Shown: one piece after another, positions 1 to 11,796 of the stretch
How the letters are laid out: every line of letters begins with the position of its first letter
Position numbering within the stretch: position 1 is the first letter of the stretch
NCBI GenBank assembly: GCA_021292165.1
Contig: CM037879.1
Location: 115,703,359-115,767,358 of the forward strand
DNA length: 64,000 nucleotides
Origin: Shinisaurus crocodilurus
Taxonomy: Eukaryota; Chordata; Lepidosauria; Squamata; Shinisauridae
Reading direction: 5' to 3'
Notes under the pieces: generated by a model
The model's input: only the letters and a program-made list of their open reading frames with translations
Database searches by the model: none
What the model was told of the DNA's origin: nothing
Translations under genes and position numbers: made by a program

Positions 1-133
1 AAGGGAGTCATGTAGGCCATCTTGCCCAGGGTCCCCCAATCCTGGCAGAGTCACTGCTGAAAAGATCCAGGCCTGAGCGGCTTGTCCTGGAAGGTCTCAC
101 TTCTCCAAACTGAACAAGTTGACCATCCCTGGA

Positions 134-270
134 GGGGGCGGGGTGTTCATGGTTCAGTGGTAGAGCATGTGCTTTGCATGCAGAAGGTCCCGGGTTCAAT
201 ACCCATCATCTCCAGTTAGGGCTGGGGAAAGTCCCACTTGAAACTGTGGAGAGCCACTGCCAGTTATGAA
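134..270 (+). repeat. tRNA-Ala-like SINE, partial
   Basis: The head has a box A (TGGTTCAGTGGTAGAGC), an anticodon region TTTGCATGC and a box B (GGTTCAATACC) as in tRNA-Ala, followed by the SINE body (CTCCAGTTAGGGCTGGG, then GGAGAGCCACTGCCAGT). The acceptor arm does not pair properly, so it is not a tRNA gene. Related copies lie at 7238-7396, 34988-35203 and 48001-48195. Confidence 0.7.
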
Positions 271-723
271 CAAAATGAACCACAGCAAAGGTGACTAGAT
301 TACTCAGCAAGGAAAGAAGTAAGGGGGGGGGGGGACACTCACAGAAAATGCATGTGTGTATATAATATATTAAAAGTATGATGTCCAAATCAATATGAAT
401 AGGCAAAATGTGTGAATCATTTTACACATTTGATTTTGTTTATTTTATTACAAGTATCTAGGATATTCATACACATACACATTTGCTCTGAAGTGAGCCT
501 GGGAGAGGCAGTGATGCAATTTGGCTCCCCTCCCATGCCAGCTGGCTGGAATTAAGCCCAGGTGGACTGGAGTAAGGCAGGGGCTGGAAAGCAGAGGCAG
601 GTGGCAAGGTGGAGGGGCCACTTCCACTTTATCAGCAGCAGAGCACGCTGAGGAGGGGAGAGGGAAGGAGGACAATCAGAGAGAGGGAGAGGAAGAGGAA
701 GGACGAATAGCAGTGAAAACGAT

Positions 724-792
724 GAGGAGGAGGAGGAGGAGGAGGAGGAGGAGGAGGAGGAGGAGGAGGAGGAGGAGGAGGAGGAGGAGGAG
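724..792. repeat. (GAG)n microsatellite, about 23 units
   Basis: Uninterrupted GAG triplets, (CTC)n in the GRIK2 transcript. Long Arg, Glu, Ser or Pro frames across it are artefacts of the repeat. Confidence 0.98.
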
Positions 793-1694
793 GACGGAAT
801 AGGTGGTTGATTTGCAGGAGGGAGGAATAAGTAGTCTTCCTCAACTCTCTTGCACATGTGGAAGGCACTTCTGCTTGCATATGGGAGCGGGTCCCTGATT
901 CTCACCAATTCCCTCTTCCAGCTGATCCCCTGTGTACCACACTTCGTGCTGTTCTGGGGGGGATCCCCAGCTCTCAGCATCCTCTTTTCAACAGAGCGCA
1001 GGTATCGCAGTGGGAAATGGGAGGTGGGAGCTCCACTCACAGAAGTTAGGCTCCAAGCCATTCTTTCCTTCATGATGCTTTTGGGAAATATTGTCATCTT
1101 TTTTTGTGTCTGCTAGACAGACAGCTAGAACATTTCTCTCAAATGCATCCTGACAGCTACCACTGAGGAGAATAGGGAGTAACTCTGTCTCAGTCAACAG
1201 GTTAACTGTTTGTTTGTTTGCTTGCTTGCTTGTTCATAGTTGTTTTGCTGATTATCTTGTTCATAAGCCACTTCAAAACCCAGTTCAAACATATATTGCC
1301 ATTTCAATATTTTCAATATGTTTGGAAATTATTTAATGGGAAAAGCCCTACTATCGTTGGAGTAATAACTGCAATGCATAAAGGTTAGGTAAACACATTG
1401 CCTGCATGAATATGGATTTCCTGCTGCTGTTGCAGCAAAACAAAACCTTTGCATGAAGCATCTTTGACTCAAAATCTACAGTAATCAATCCATACGCAAA
1501 ATCGGTAATTAATGAACTGAATCACTGCATGATTAAATGACTGATCGTTCAGCTCTGTCAATATGGAGAGGGGAAAACACCAAACTAGGACAGCAAAGAG
1601 GTGAAGGAAATATTGAAATTAATTTCAGAACCATCTTTTCCCTTTCTTTAATGGAAAGGTCCAACTTTCCTCACTTTATGCCAGCGTGTATTGA
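793..1694. other. Intronic sequence without recognised feature
   Basis: Mixed-complexity sequence with a short (TTTG)(CTTG) run near 1208-1232. I recognise no gene or repeat family. Confidence 0.6.
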
Positions 1695-1888
1695 TTTGTC
1701 AGAGCAATAAGACAATGGAATCAACTACCTAGGGAGGTGGTGGGCTCTCCCACTCTGGAGGCATTCAAGGTGCAGCTGGACAGACATCTGTCAGAGATGC
1801 TTTGACCTAGATTCCTGCATTGAGCAGGGGGTTGGACTCGATGGCCTTGTAGGCCCCTTCCAACTCTACTTTTCTATGATTCTATGTG
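1695..1888 (+). repeat. CR1 LINE 3' end
   Basis: It has the usual CR1 terminal coding and UTR signature: GGAGGTGGTGGGCTCTCC, GGCATTCAAGGTGCAGCTGG, then GGTTGGACTCGATGGCCTT and CCTTCCAACTCTA, ending in the ATTCTATG-type 3' repeat without a poly(A) tail. It is heavily 5' truncated, as most CR1 copies are. Confidence 0.85.
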
Positions 1889-2331
1889 TGAGCTGCTCTA
1901 CTATGCAGCGATATGAAATGGGCTGCTTGAGGAGAATTTAAGGAGATAGACGGAGGTGGCAATTGCAGTCTGCATGGTGCAGTAAGATTTTTTCTAAGTG
2001 TTGATCCCAGCATTGGGGGTGGGGCGGGGTGGGGTGATTTCATGTTCCACTTCAAGTATGGGGAAACCACATGCACACACCATTTGATGCTCCGCATCAA
2101 GCAGCTAAATGCCTTGGGGTGGCACTTGTGAGCCAGTTTGAACATTGCCTTCTGCTACTTTCTTCTCTCATGAGAATGCAACGTGAGTAACATCCATTCA
2201 GAGAAATTTCCATCATTACCAACACCCCCCCTAAACAAATCAAACAGCTAACAGGAGTTGTCATAGTTTAAACTGGCAAGTTCACAATTTGAAAGCTGCC
2301 ATTGATCCATCTAGCTCAGTACTGTCTACGC

Positions 2332-2545
2332 CAGGGTGAACAACTTGTGGCCTTCCAGATGTTGCTGGACTGCAACTCCCATCATGGCCTGCCCTGTGCC
2401 CCATAAGCTAGATGCATTGGAGGACCTGTTTCATCACTAGTGCTGAAGTAAGATTCAACTGCCAGTTTGGTTGACTTCTGTATGTGGAATGGTGGGGGGG
2501 GGCATCTTGTCCTTTGACTCAGGCAGCAAAATATATTGGGTCCTA
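2332..2545 (+). mobile_element. Half of a ~135-bp hAT MITE joined to a hAT fragment
   Basis: The first part (CAGGGTGAACAACTTGTGG ... TGCAACTCCCATCATGG) is the left half of the short palindromic MITE family seen complete at 25405, 30598 and 53058. From about 2410 it matches the 3' half of the element at 33379-33674 (GAAGTAAGATTCAACTGCC ... GACTCAGGCAGCAAAATAT). Both pieces are decayed and the right terminus is missing. Confidence 0.6.
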
Positions 2546-3980
2546 TCCACAAAGTCCTACCACCAACATGTTATTTTGATGCATGTGGGGGGAAGGTCCA
2601 TGTAAAGCACTCTACTGCTCATGAAAGTAGACCACTAGTATGAGAGAAGAAGAAAATGGATAGGGTACCGTTAAGAAGAAAGTGGATAGGGTACCGAAAG
2701 TGGGTAGGCTACCATTGGGTGAGGATACACTTACAGGGCAGGAACTGGTCAATTACTTAGTTTATTGTTTTGTCTTTGTTTTGGTTTTACCACCTTGGGG
2801 ATGCATCATTTTGATTTTGTGCCCAAAATGACTTAGGCTGCCAGTGGAAAGGAATCTACTGAAAGTACTTATGATCTTTTTTTTTCTTTTTTTACAACCA
2901 GGTGAATAGACTGCTAGTATTCCTCTCACATTATGAATGTTAGAGCCGAGGTAGCTTTTAATTTTTGTTTTATGGTTGCCTGTCACTGGGAACAATGAAA
3001 GAGTGGTGCTGGTACCAGCAAGGAATAAAAATGAAGCCATTTGAAACACTTAAGACTTTTCTCCTTTCTTTCTTTTTTCACCCTAAGCCCTAAAGCCTTT
3101 GAGTAAAATTACAGGCCTGGCATGAAGTCACCAGACCCTGGAGATTCACATTAAACTGTAAAACTTGAGTGTCTAGATACAAAAGGTCACTACTGGGCAA
3201 TGCTCAAGATAATGTCCTGATGTGGCTAGATAATGTTAGTTTGATCTTTAAATGTGATTTTCCCTTGCCTTAAGATATTTAAGACAGATCCTTTAATGTC
3301 TTTTTAATGCTTTTTTTTAAAAACTTTGTGAGGGGTTCCCCCCCCCCTTTTTTTTTAATCCTTGGCACAGTTTGCAGACTGAATGAGTGGGCAGATAAGT
3401 TGACTACAAAGAATGGAGAAACTGTTGGCATCTGAGAATAAAAACCATATTACTAATAAATATAATTTTTCCTTCCTGCTGTTCTTTTCATTCTGAAAGA
3501 TTATGTATATACCCTATCTGTGTAATCGTATAATACAATTCAGACAAAGTTACAAGCACTGCTTCTGAGCCAGTTGAAGACTAATAAAATATACATACTG
3601 AAAATAATTCTTAATGTGGTTCATTGTCCTGGATGTCATTTGTAGTTCCCCCAGTTTATGCAGAATGTATTGGATGAAATCTATCAAGCACTTCTTTCTT
3701 TCTGTCATTGGAACTCTGTTCTTGGTAGATTGGGCCCATTGACTGATTCGTTATAGTGACTACACAGATCTTACTTAGCAGCAGGAAGTATAAACTGTGC
3801 TATTTTTTTCAGGGCACCACATGCATCTAAAACTAAGATCACATCTGAATTCAACAGGGAGCATATGTTTAATACTATCTGGGTAAAGAGGTTATAACAG
3901 GACATGGGGGGCTGAGAGAAAAGGCAATTAATGGGGTGGGGTGGGGTGGGGATTAAGAGGTAAAGGTATGATGGCCATTT
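2546..3980. other. Intronic sequence without recognised gene
   Basis: AT-rich. A short tandem repeat of a GTGGATAGGGTACCG-like unit lies near 2650-2715, and there are poly-T and poly-C runs near 3310-3357. Nothing coding is seen. Confidence 0.6.
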
Positions 3981-4160
3981 GACATACCGTATTTTTCCGT
4001 CTATAAGACGCCCCCATGTATAAGACGCCCCCCACTGGGCAGTTTCGCAACCGTGCGGTTCTCTCCTCGGCTTACTTCCGTGTATAAGACGACCCTCAAT
4101 TTTTAGTCTAACAATTTAAGGAAAAAGTATAGTCTTATACATGGAAAAATACTGTATGTC
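3981..4160. mobile_element. Short inverted-repeat MITE
   Basis: The ends are inverted: GACATACCGTATTTTTCCG on the left, and the reverse complement of the right end reads GACATACAGTATTTTTCC. Both arms continue into TATAAGAC motifs, with GC-rich sequence between. The superfamily is uncertain because no clear target duplication is visible. Confidence 0.7.
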
Positions 4161-4426
4161 ATACAAATTTTCATAAAAAGGACTTTGTAAACATAATGTG
4201 TTGGTATCACTGAGTTTATTATAGTCTTTGTAAGTTTTGATTCCTTCCAGTTCTACTGGGAGCTTGCTAGTCTCTTGACTTCGTGACTGGAATGTGCTAT
4301 ATGTGGGGCTTCCCTTGAAGATAACATGGAAGCTTCAACTAGTACAAAATGCAGCTCCCATAATTTCAACTTATACAGCCAGATGGGATCATATTACACT
4401 GATTCTGAAGGGTTGCACTAGCTACC

Positions 4427-4663
4427 TAGCCAGTGTGGCGTAGTGGTGAGAGTGTTGGACTGGGACTCGGGAGATCTGGGTTCTAGTCCCCACTCAGCCA
4501 TGAAACTCACTGGGTGACTTTGGGCCAGTCACTGACTCTCAGCCTAACTTACCTCACAGGGTTCTTGTGTGAGGATAACGTGGAGAGGAGGAGTATGTAA
4601 GCCGCCTTGGGTTCCTTTCAGGAAAAAAGGCTGGGTATAAATATAATAAATAAATAAATAAAT
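4427..4663 (+). repeat. Sauria-type SINE, full length
   Basis: tRNA-related head (GCCAGTGTGGCGTAGTGG, GTTCTAGTCCCC), central body (CTCAGCCTAACTTACCTCAC), the GTAAGCCGCCTTGGGTTCC domain and a TAAATAAATA tail. Short direct repeats TACCTAG flank it. This architecture is the signature of the squamate Sauria SINE. Confidence 0.88.
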
Positions 4664-5773
4664 ACCTAGTCACTTTAGAGCCGAATTCAAGGTGCTGGTG
4701 CCATTGATGGGCAACATCGAGACCCCTGCTCTCCCTACTTCTGGCTCTTTTATCTTTAAAACTAGAATTGGAGTAGACAGCCCTACAAACTGAAGCTGCT
4801 TTCACAGAGAAGATTGTCTATATGGCCACCCTAGCAGGATCTTCATTTCCACCTCATATCGTGCAAGACAGAGAGAAGACATTCCCCATCACACACCACA
4901 GATGAAGAACAACTTTTGGAAAGATTCTAAATCTTGTAAAACAGATCAAAATCAAAGAAGTAATAATGCTGCAAATTAGCTTTCTCAAGGTGCTGAGTCT
5001 TGATATTGGCCCTCCTTAAGTGCCGTAATGTGCAATGAAACTAATGAATTATTTATGTAATACTTGAGCCTATTCTTAGAATTTCTGAAGGACTCCAGGT
5101 GAAATATATGACTGACTTTCAGCTGCTGAGATGAGCAGAATGTTCATGAGAGCAAATTAAGCATTCATCCTGCAGCTAAGACACCAAAAGGCTGCTAGGA
5201 GAAGCAGACAGAAAATAATCCCATCAGAAATTGTTTTAATATCAAGAGAATCAATAATCTCTTAAAAGGGGGGGGGGGCGACGGTTTGATTTTGATAAAG
5301 AACCTGGCAATTCTTCAATGTTCTGATGCATGATTTTGTGTTCTTCTTTGAGGGTATGTTGCAAAATACACATAACCATTTCCTGCACTGTGTAGGAAAT
5401 CATGCCTTATTATATCAGTTTATTTTTTAAAAAAATACAAAGTCCCCTTTGTGATAAGATGTCTGGAAAGCTTTAGTTTTAATGACTATATATAAAAATA
5501 TACTTTAAAAACTAGACATGACACTAAATACATTATTAGGAAGCTTGTCAGTTGCACTAATAGCAGTGAGGGGGATTGATTTCCACTGGAATCTTGGCAG
5601 GAGAGAACAGGGTTAAACCTCTCCTCCCACAGTACTCTGAGTCTCATGAAAGCAAGGCCCAAACATTCCTGCTATTAATTTGTTTTTTAAACCCTGACAA
5701 GCCCCCTAACGAATGGCAGGTTTAGCATCATGTCTAGTTTGGCCTTCAGTTTCCCATATCATAAACACGCACA

Positions 5774-5781
<8 letters not shown>
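4664..5781. other. Intronic sequence without recognised feature
   Basis: AT-rich, moderately complex, with a G run near 5269. No gene or repeat identified. Confidence 0.55.

Positions 5782-5805
<24 letters not shown>
5782..5805. repeat. (CA)n microsatellite
   Basis: Twelve CA units after a short CT run. Confidence 0.95.
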
Positions 5806-6654
5806 ACTGGTTGCATATGAGTTATTGTCATAAGACTGGTGTCCATATTCCATCTGATCATTTAATTCCTAAACAGTAGACATCACTTTGAAAGTTACTT
5901 CTATTTGTTTATTAAAGATATCAGACAAAGTATTCCAAACCAGGGATCCATGTGTACTCAGATGGGCATACCGGGGGTGGGTGGGTTTGCACACATTGTG
6001 CATGGAAGAGATACTCCGATTAATGCAAAGGGATGCATGTGTGGTTCATGTTCTTTCATTGAGCAGAATGTGAAAGCCTGTTAAAGAGCACTCCCTCTTC
6101 TCTCTCCCTCTCCCTCTGTGTGCTGAGTCCCATGCCAGGATGCTCTAGACTAGGCCTGGTGCCCTACAAATGTTTTGGACTACAGTTCCAGCTGCTAGAG
6201 TCTGGTGCAAAAGACATTCACTTGGAATTAAAGAGCAGGGTGCCTCTGAGCACATTCTGAGTCTAGAGATTCTCTGAGCCTAGGGGTTTCTGGGATTGTT
6301 TTCAATATCAGAAATGAACTGAGCTCACACAGACCTTTCACACAAAACTCCAGTTCTTCAGGCTTTCTTGATTTCAACAGCTTAATTTAAGTGGAAAAAG
6401 TAATTTTGTTGTTAAACAGTTGGGAGTCATAAACATTTGCAGATCTACTGCAAATCACCCAGAGAGCTACCAGTAGATCCTGATCTACTTTCAGCCCACC
6501 CGTGCTCTAAGTTATCCATCTATAATATTTTTGTTCACATTACTCTGTCCAGAATTAGAGTGCACTGAATAATGTAAAAACCTCAAAAATATATGAGAAA
6601 ATAGCTTCCAATAGTTATTTTCAATCCAATTTTTTCATGCTCTCCCCCCCCTCT

Positions 6655-6660
<6 letters not shown>

Positions 6661-6687
<27 letters not shown>
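6661..6687. repeat. (GA)n microsatellite
   Basis: About 13 GA units following CTCTCACACA. Confidence 0.95.
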
Positions 6688-6690
<3 letters not shown>

Positions 6691-7180
6691 TTTCTATCTC
6701 TGTCTTAAGGTTTTCCTTCTATGCATTAAGACATTTTAATTTATCACAAGAGAAGGCATCAGAATGTTCTGTTTGGTTAGCAATTTGTTTGGATTTAAAT
6801 GCCTTGTGGGCAAGTTGTGGCTATTTGCTTTTGTTTAGCAAACTTTAGTGCATAAATTAGCTCTGTCAAAATGAATAGACTCACAGTCAGTGCACAGGCC
6901 ACAGTGTGAGACCCAAATACAGCTTGGACCCAATTTCCATTGCAGATTGACCCGCCAGAACCTATTCCCAATTCATAGCCAGTGCAAAGATTCAAGTCAT
7001 GCCCTCCTACTTCCAGCTGTTGCATCCTGCTTTGCAAATGTACCTGAGTTACAGAAAGGCTCACAGATACATGAAACCTTGATGATGATGAACTAAAGGA
7101 TAAACGGTAACAGGGATACTAATATCTAGAAATCACATCATTCACCTCTTTAACCTTTGCATGCCTGATTTTTAAATAAT

Positions 7181-7215
7181 CTTCTTCTTCTTCTCCTCCT
7201 CCTCCTCCTCCTCCA
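7181..7215. repeat. (CTT)n(CTC)n microsatellite
   Basis: Triplet tract changing from CTT to CTC. Confidence 0.9.
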
Positions 7216-7237
7216 TCAATAGATAGGAATTTACCTT

Positions 7238-7396
7238 GTACTCAGGCAGATTATTGGTTCATCCACTATTGTTGACACTGACTGAGAGCAGATTTCAAGG
7301 GTTTCACGCAGGATTCTTTCCTAGCCCTACCTGGGGATTGAACTGGGGAGCTTCTGCATGCAAAGCATGTGCTCCACCACTGATCTTCAGCCCCTG
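7238..7396 (-). repeat. tRNA-Ala-like SINE
   Basis: Reverse orientation copy: the 3' body (TTGACACTGACTGAGAGCAG) comes first on the plus strand and the tRNA-like head last (CTGCATGCAAAGCATGTGCT, then CAGCCCC). It is diverged, with a changed box B. Confidence 0.72.
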
Positions 7397-8408
7397 CTAC
7401 TAGAGCAGGATTGAGACCATACCATGGGGAAAGGGGGCTTTAAGACTTTGCCCCTGCTATGGTCATGATCCAAATTGCCTACACACACACACACCATGCT
7501 GGCTATTTGCAAAGGGAAGAATCTTCTGCGGGTACCAATGGCAACTCTCCTCCCATTGTAAATAGCCAGAATGCCCCCCTGCTCAATTTGCTTTGGGATC
7601 ATGGTGGGGCAAGGCCCCTCTGCCCCCACTCTATGGTCTCATTCTGCTTATGGGGACCCTGCACCAGCTATTAAAAAACAAACAAGCAGGCACACAAAGG
7701 CTAAAAATGTAATAATGTCACATCTAGAAGATATGAATGACATCACATCTTGTTTGGTACTCAGCAGAATAGAAAGGAAGAGGAAAGAAGGTAGATTAGG
7801 TTTATAAATAAAAATGAAGAAAGGGCTGAAATCAATGTTATGGGGTTCTTCTCGGTATCTCAATTTAAAGTTTATAAAGACAGGACTGAAGCCCTATGTA
7901 TACATTTTGAAAGGTAGATTGTATTCGGAATTTTAAAAATCAATTTTGGTAATACTTCTATTGATGATATCATGGTTCTGCAAACAAAAACAGGAAAAGG
8001 TTAGAACCAAAACATTGATGGGCTCACACATGGAGGGATCCCCATGGGACACAACAAGCCCTGTTTGCCTGCCCTTTCCCTGACCTCCTACATCACCATG
8101 CAGACTGTCTGCCTTCTGCCAAGTGAAGGGAGGAGGTCTAGTCGAGGATATGGAAGACCCACAGAGATCTCATGTCCTGTAGTGGGCTGGTGCACTGAAT
8201 GCCCGGGCACATGCATTGAGCATGGGAGGAAAACAGGTCTCCATTTTGCCTCATGGAGAACTCTCTATGCATGGGGACTGCAGCTGAATGGAGAAGGAGT
8301 GTGCCCTGATTAATCACTTCAAGCTCCCATAGTACTTTCTGTTGTATGTATAACTAAGTATCTTGATAACATTATGGCTCAGTTAAAATAAGAAAATGGT
8401 TTTGGAAT
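7397..8408. other. Intronic sequence without recognised feature
   Basis: Mixed sequence with a short CA run near 7482. Open frames here are short and resemble nothing I know. Confidence 0.5.
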
Positions 8409-8413
8409 GTGGG

Positions 8414-9159
8414 TGTCAAGGTTCCACCTGTACCAGGACACTTTGATCAGCTCCTTAAAGATATCTGCCTCTTTAAGAGCCCCTCCTGTCTCAGGATGCC
8501 AATTCTTTGCCTTTTACCTTCTCTTTCCAGTAACGTGGGATTAGGCCTTAGGCGTGGTGCAAAAGACACTCTAACACTGAATGTTAACAATAACTGTTTA
8601 CTTTAGTAAATATTTGTATAGTTGATTCACAAAAACTTAAGGTAATTACATAAATAGAGCTGTATACTTTCCAAAAGCAGGTATAATAGAAATAAAAGAA
8701 ATAATAATGTAGTTCTCTCTAACCTAGGTACTCTTTCACCTGTAACCTTAATAGAGATTCCTTCTCAGCCTATCCCTGGCTGTTCTGCATTCTTCAGTGA
8801 TATTCAGACTCTGCTTCCCTGTCTGCTCACTGCTTCTTGGTGCCTGCAAAACCTCTCCTCTCTCTCCAATTTCGTTCTCTACGTGTGCCACCCTGTAGCT
8901 CCAGATCCTATATCCCTCCAGCTTCTGCCTCCCCTTTATATACACTCCCACAGAACTAGAAGGTTACAATCTTGTGACCTAAAACTGGGGAAATGAAACT
9001 TAACTCTATTAGGGGGGAAAGAAGACTTCTCTCAATGAAAAGGAAACTTAACTCCATGAGGGGAAAATGAAACTCACGAATGCCCCCCTCCCATCAGGAG
9101 ATGTTTGGGCCTACAGGCTTGAAACTAACTCAAGCCTATGTAGGCCTCAATCCTTCACA
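8414..9159 (-). repeat. Solo LTR (ERV or Gypsy type)
   Basis: Read on the minus strand the element starts TGTGAAGG and ends CCTTGACA, the TG...CA termini with an imperfect inverted repeat expected of an LTR. It is flanked by a perfect 5-bp duplication, GTGGG, at 8409-8413 and 9160-9164. A TATATAAA box lies on the minus strand at 8935-8942, about 220 bases into the LTR, where a U3 promoter is expected. There is no internal retroviral region or second LTR, so it is a recombination-derived solo LTR in sense with GRIK2. A 5-bp duplication fits ERVs and also Gypsy elements. Confidence 0.85.
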
Positions 9160-9164
9160 GTGGG

Positions 9165-11399
9165 ATATTTTTCCTCCTATTCAGGAGAGCACATATTTCA
9201 CCTCCATGGTATGTTTAATTCTTTGTCTAAAGTGTTATCATTAGTCAAAGCAGTTCACAAGTGAAGCACCTCTGCAAAACCTCCTTCCCTGAGTTGGTGA
9301 TCCCTTAGGTATAGGATTCTGAGGGACAATGGTTAGAGAAGAATTATACTAGTTGACATGTGCATGTACATCAGTGGATGACTGATACAGTGATGCACTG
9401 AATGTTTGCTTGTAAAGTATCCCTTGGAGGGGGGGGCACCAAAGGTACCTTTTTGGAGTCTGTTCTTGGATAATCACAGCTACCATCTTTCCTTTCTCTC
9501 TGGTACCATTTTTCTTCTTCTTCTGCCTGTCTTACTGATTGAGCCCAACCAATCAGGGATCATGTAGTGAGTTTGATTATGCCATGGCACCATGTAGTTA
9601 ATCAGATCTGCGTACCTGGAGACATCACTGAGGACCAATGAAGCCCTCATATTGTCCTCACTGAGAAACAGAGGAATGTGTCATTATATATTGCCAAGGG
9701 ACTCAGGTGGTGCTCCCTGTCCTTTTGTGCTTCAGAGCTTTCACAGCTGCTGTCACAGTTCAGCATGGCACGACAGGAGGAAATGCCATCATGTTGCTTG
9801 AGCAATGTGGGGATCATTTTCCTTCCCCATGTCCCTGCATGATGGGTGAAAATTTTCACCCTTATTCAAATGGTGCCCTGAAAATTCAGCAGTAAGCTTT
9901 GCTGAAAGCTTTCACAAAAAGCATCCTGTGTATTGGCTCAGCTCTTGACTAACATCAAGCAATGGCTTGCCTCTGTATTATTATTTTTTTGAAGTCTTAA
10001 ATTCTATCTCTAAACAAGTGAGCATTTACCAGCACAGCCTCATAAACTTCAGCTTTACTCTCTTCCACTTTTGTGTCCTGCCTTTTAGGCTGAATGCAGA
10101 AGCTTTCATCTTTTCTAAAGTGCATCTGTAGGTGCTGTATAGTTCAGTAATAATAACATCAATAACTTGTTCCTTCTTGTCTCTGCTAAGCAAACTTTAT
10201 ATCACTGGAGTCCACATAATGAGAAACAGAGCAAGTAAGGTGATGCCTTCTATTGAAACCACTCATCTTTAAAAAATAAAATAAAATCCTCAAAACAAAA
10301 CTAGAAGAAGAGTTCCAGGCTACACAGAACTCTTACAGAAAATTAGGTGCTTAGAGCAAGAATAAAAGGGGTATGAAACCTAGGCTCAACTAGGCAAATA
10401 TCCCAGCTATGTAGCATTTATTTTTATTTATGTTCTAAGCCCTGGACTTGAAAGATAGTTTGCTAAGCTTCTGTAAAACTTGGAAGCTCACTTCCAATCC
10501 AATAGAAGACATTTGCTGACTTCCCTTATGTAACTGTTCTAAAGCATGTAAAAGAGCCACTATATTAAGTATCTCTTCTGATGTTACCACATGTTGCTTA
10601 GTAAATATTAGATTGCATAGCTGTATTAAGGGGAATAATCATTTTATATATCACAAGAGTTATGGCACAAATACATTATTCCACCATCACTTGGTTCCAT
10701 GCATGTCCATATAGCCACATTATGATGATGGTGATATAATGAAGTCCCCAATAGAGGAGGATAAATTTAGGAAAGCAGAGAATGATGACCCCACTTTAAA
10801 ATGCTGGCCTTTTCATCCCCCAGATATGGAAGTGTGACTACATAATGTTATGCATGATATTTCCTCTAATCTCCCAACATATGTGACAGCATCACATCTC
10901 TAATGAGATTGCACGCAGACTTGAAATCAAAGAGAATGCAAACAGCAGACTGTCCAGTTTATTTTATTTTATTTTTGACTCGGCATCCAACAATACTTTC
11001 ACTGTGAGATATTAAACGGAGAGGAAAGATTAAACTTAAGAAGAAAACAAGGCTGTCTAAGTTGGCTGGGGCAGGAGAACTAAAGCAGAGGGTTAAATGG
11101 GAAATCTTTCAAGCCTAGAATCCACAAATAAAATCTATTCTCAAATTCCTTATCTCCAGTAGCAGAAAGTACATTACTCATCATCATTCACATTTATATT
11201 GATAGTGTTAATTGAACTTTCCATGACTTCCAGAAACCAAAAGTAGCCAGTTTTAAAAAAAAATCTATGTTGTATTTCTGATCAATAGGGCATCCTTTCA
11301 CAAGTTTACTTGGCTTTCAATATGGAGTAGTGGGGATCCTCCAAAGATTACCCCATAGAAGAGAGTTTATTTGACCTGCCTTAAATCTTGATAATGCAT
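9165..11399. other. Intronic sequence, few repeats
   Basis: AT-rich and largely free of repeats I recognise. The part from about 10900 onward looks increasingly like single-copy sequence. No coding frame recognised. Confidence 0.5.
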
Positions 11400-11760
11400 T
11401 AATGAGTCTTTTTAAAGGGATAATTTTAATTCCCCTATCTCCAGCCATAAAGACTGCGTACACCTAATCGGGTTTGCCCTTTCAATTAAACCTGTTCCAG
11501 GACATTCTATTTAGTCAGCACCTTGAATGGATCATTAAAATTCTTGTTCGGTAAGAGTTGTGTGCCGCTCACTGTTGTTTTTAAATTCCATTAAATCCAA
11601 ATGGTCTTTATCGCCCCATGACCACTGTGACTTCAATCAGCCAATTTAATTACCTTACAAAATTGTCGGCACAAGCGGCAAAGAAAAACAGGAAGGGCTG
11701 TGACGTTATCAAATTGAAATCTTCCTCTCTGCTCTTTAATCTGGACCAGTCAATAACAAT
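11400..11760. promoter_or_regulatory. Candidate conserved noncoding element in intron 1
   Basis: A high-complexity, repeat-free stretch rich in TAAT/ATTA-type homeodomain cores (CAATTAAACC, CATTAAAATTC, CCAATTTAATTACC), with a CRE-like TGACGT at about 11701. This composition is typical of vertebrate developmental enhancers. Conservation itself cannot be seen from one genome. Confidence 0.35.
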
Positions 11761-11769
11761 GCTTCACAC

Positions 11770-11796
11770 TTCCTTCCTTCCTTCCTTCCTTCCTTC
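11770..11796. repeat. (TTCC)n microsatellite
   Basis: About six TTCC units. Confidence 0.95.

Noticed and set aside
134..207. Possible tRNA-Ala gene
   Set aside because: Boxes A and B are recognisable but the acceptor arm does not pair and the tRNA-like part runs into a SINE body shared with other copies.
521..1097. Open frames with poly-Arg, poly-Ser or poly-Pro near 0.5-1.1 kb
   Set aside because: They are produced by the (GAG)n microsatellite; flanking residues resemble no protein.
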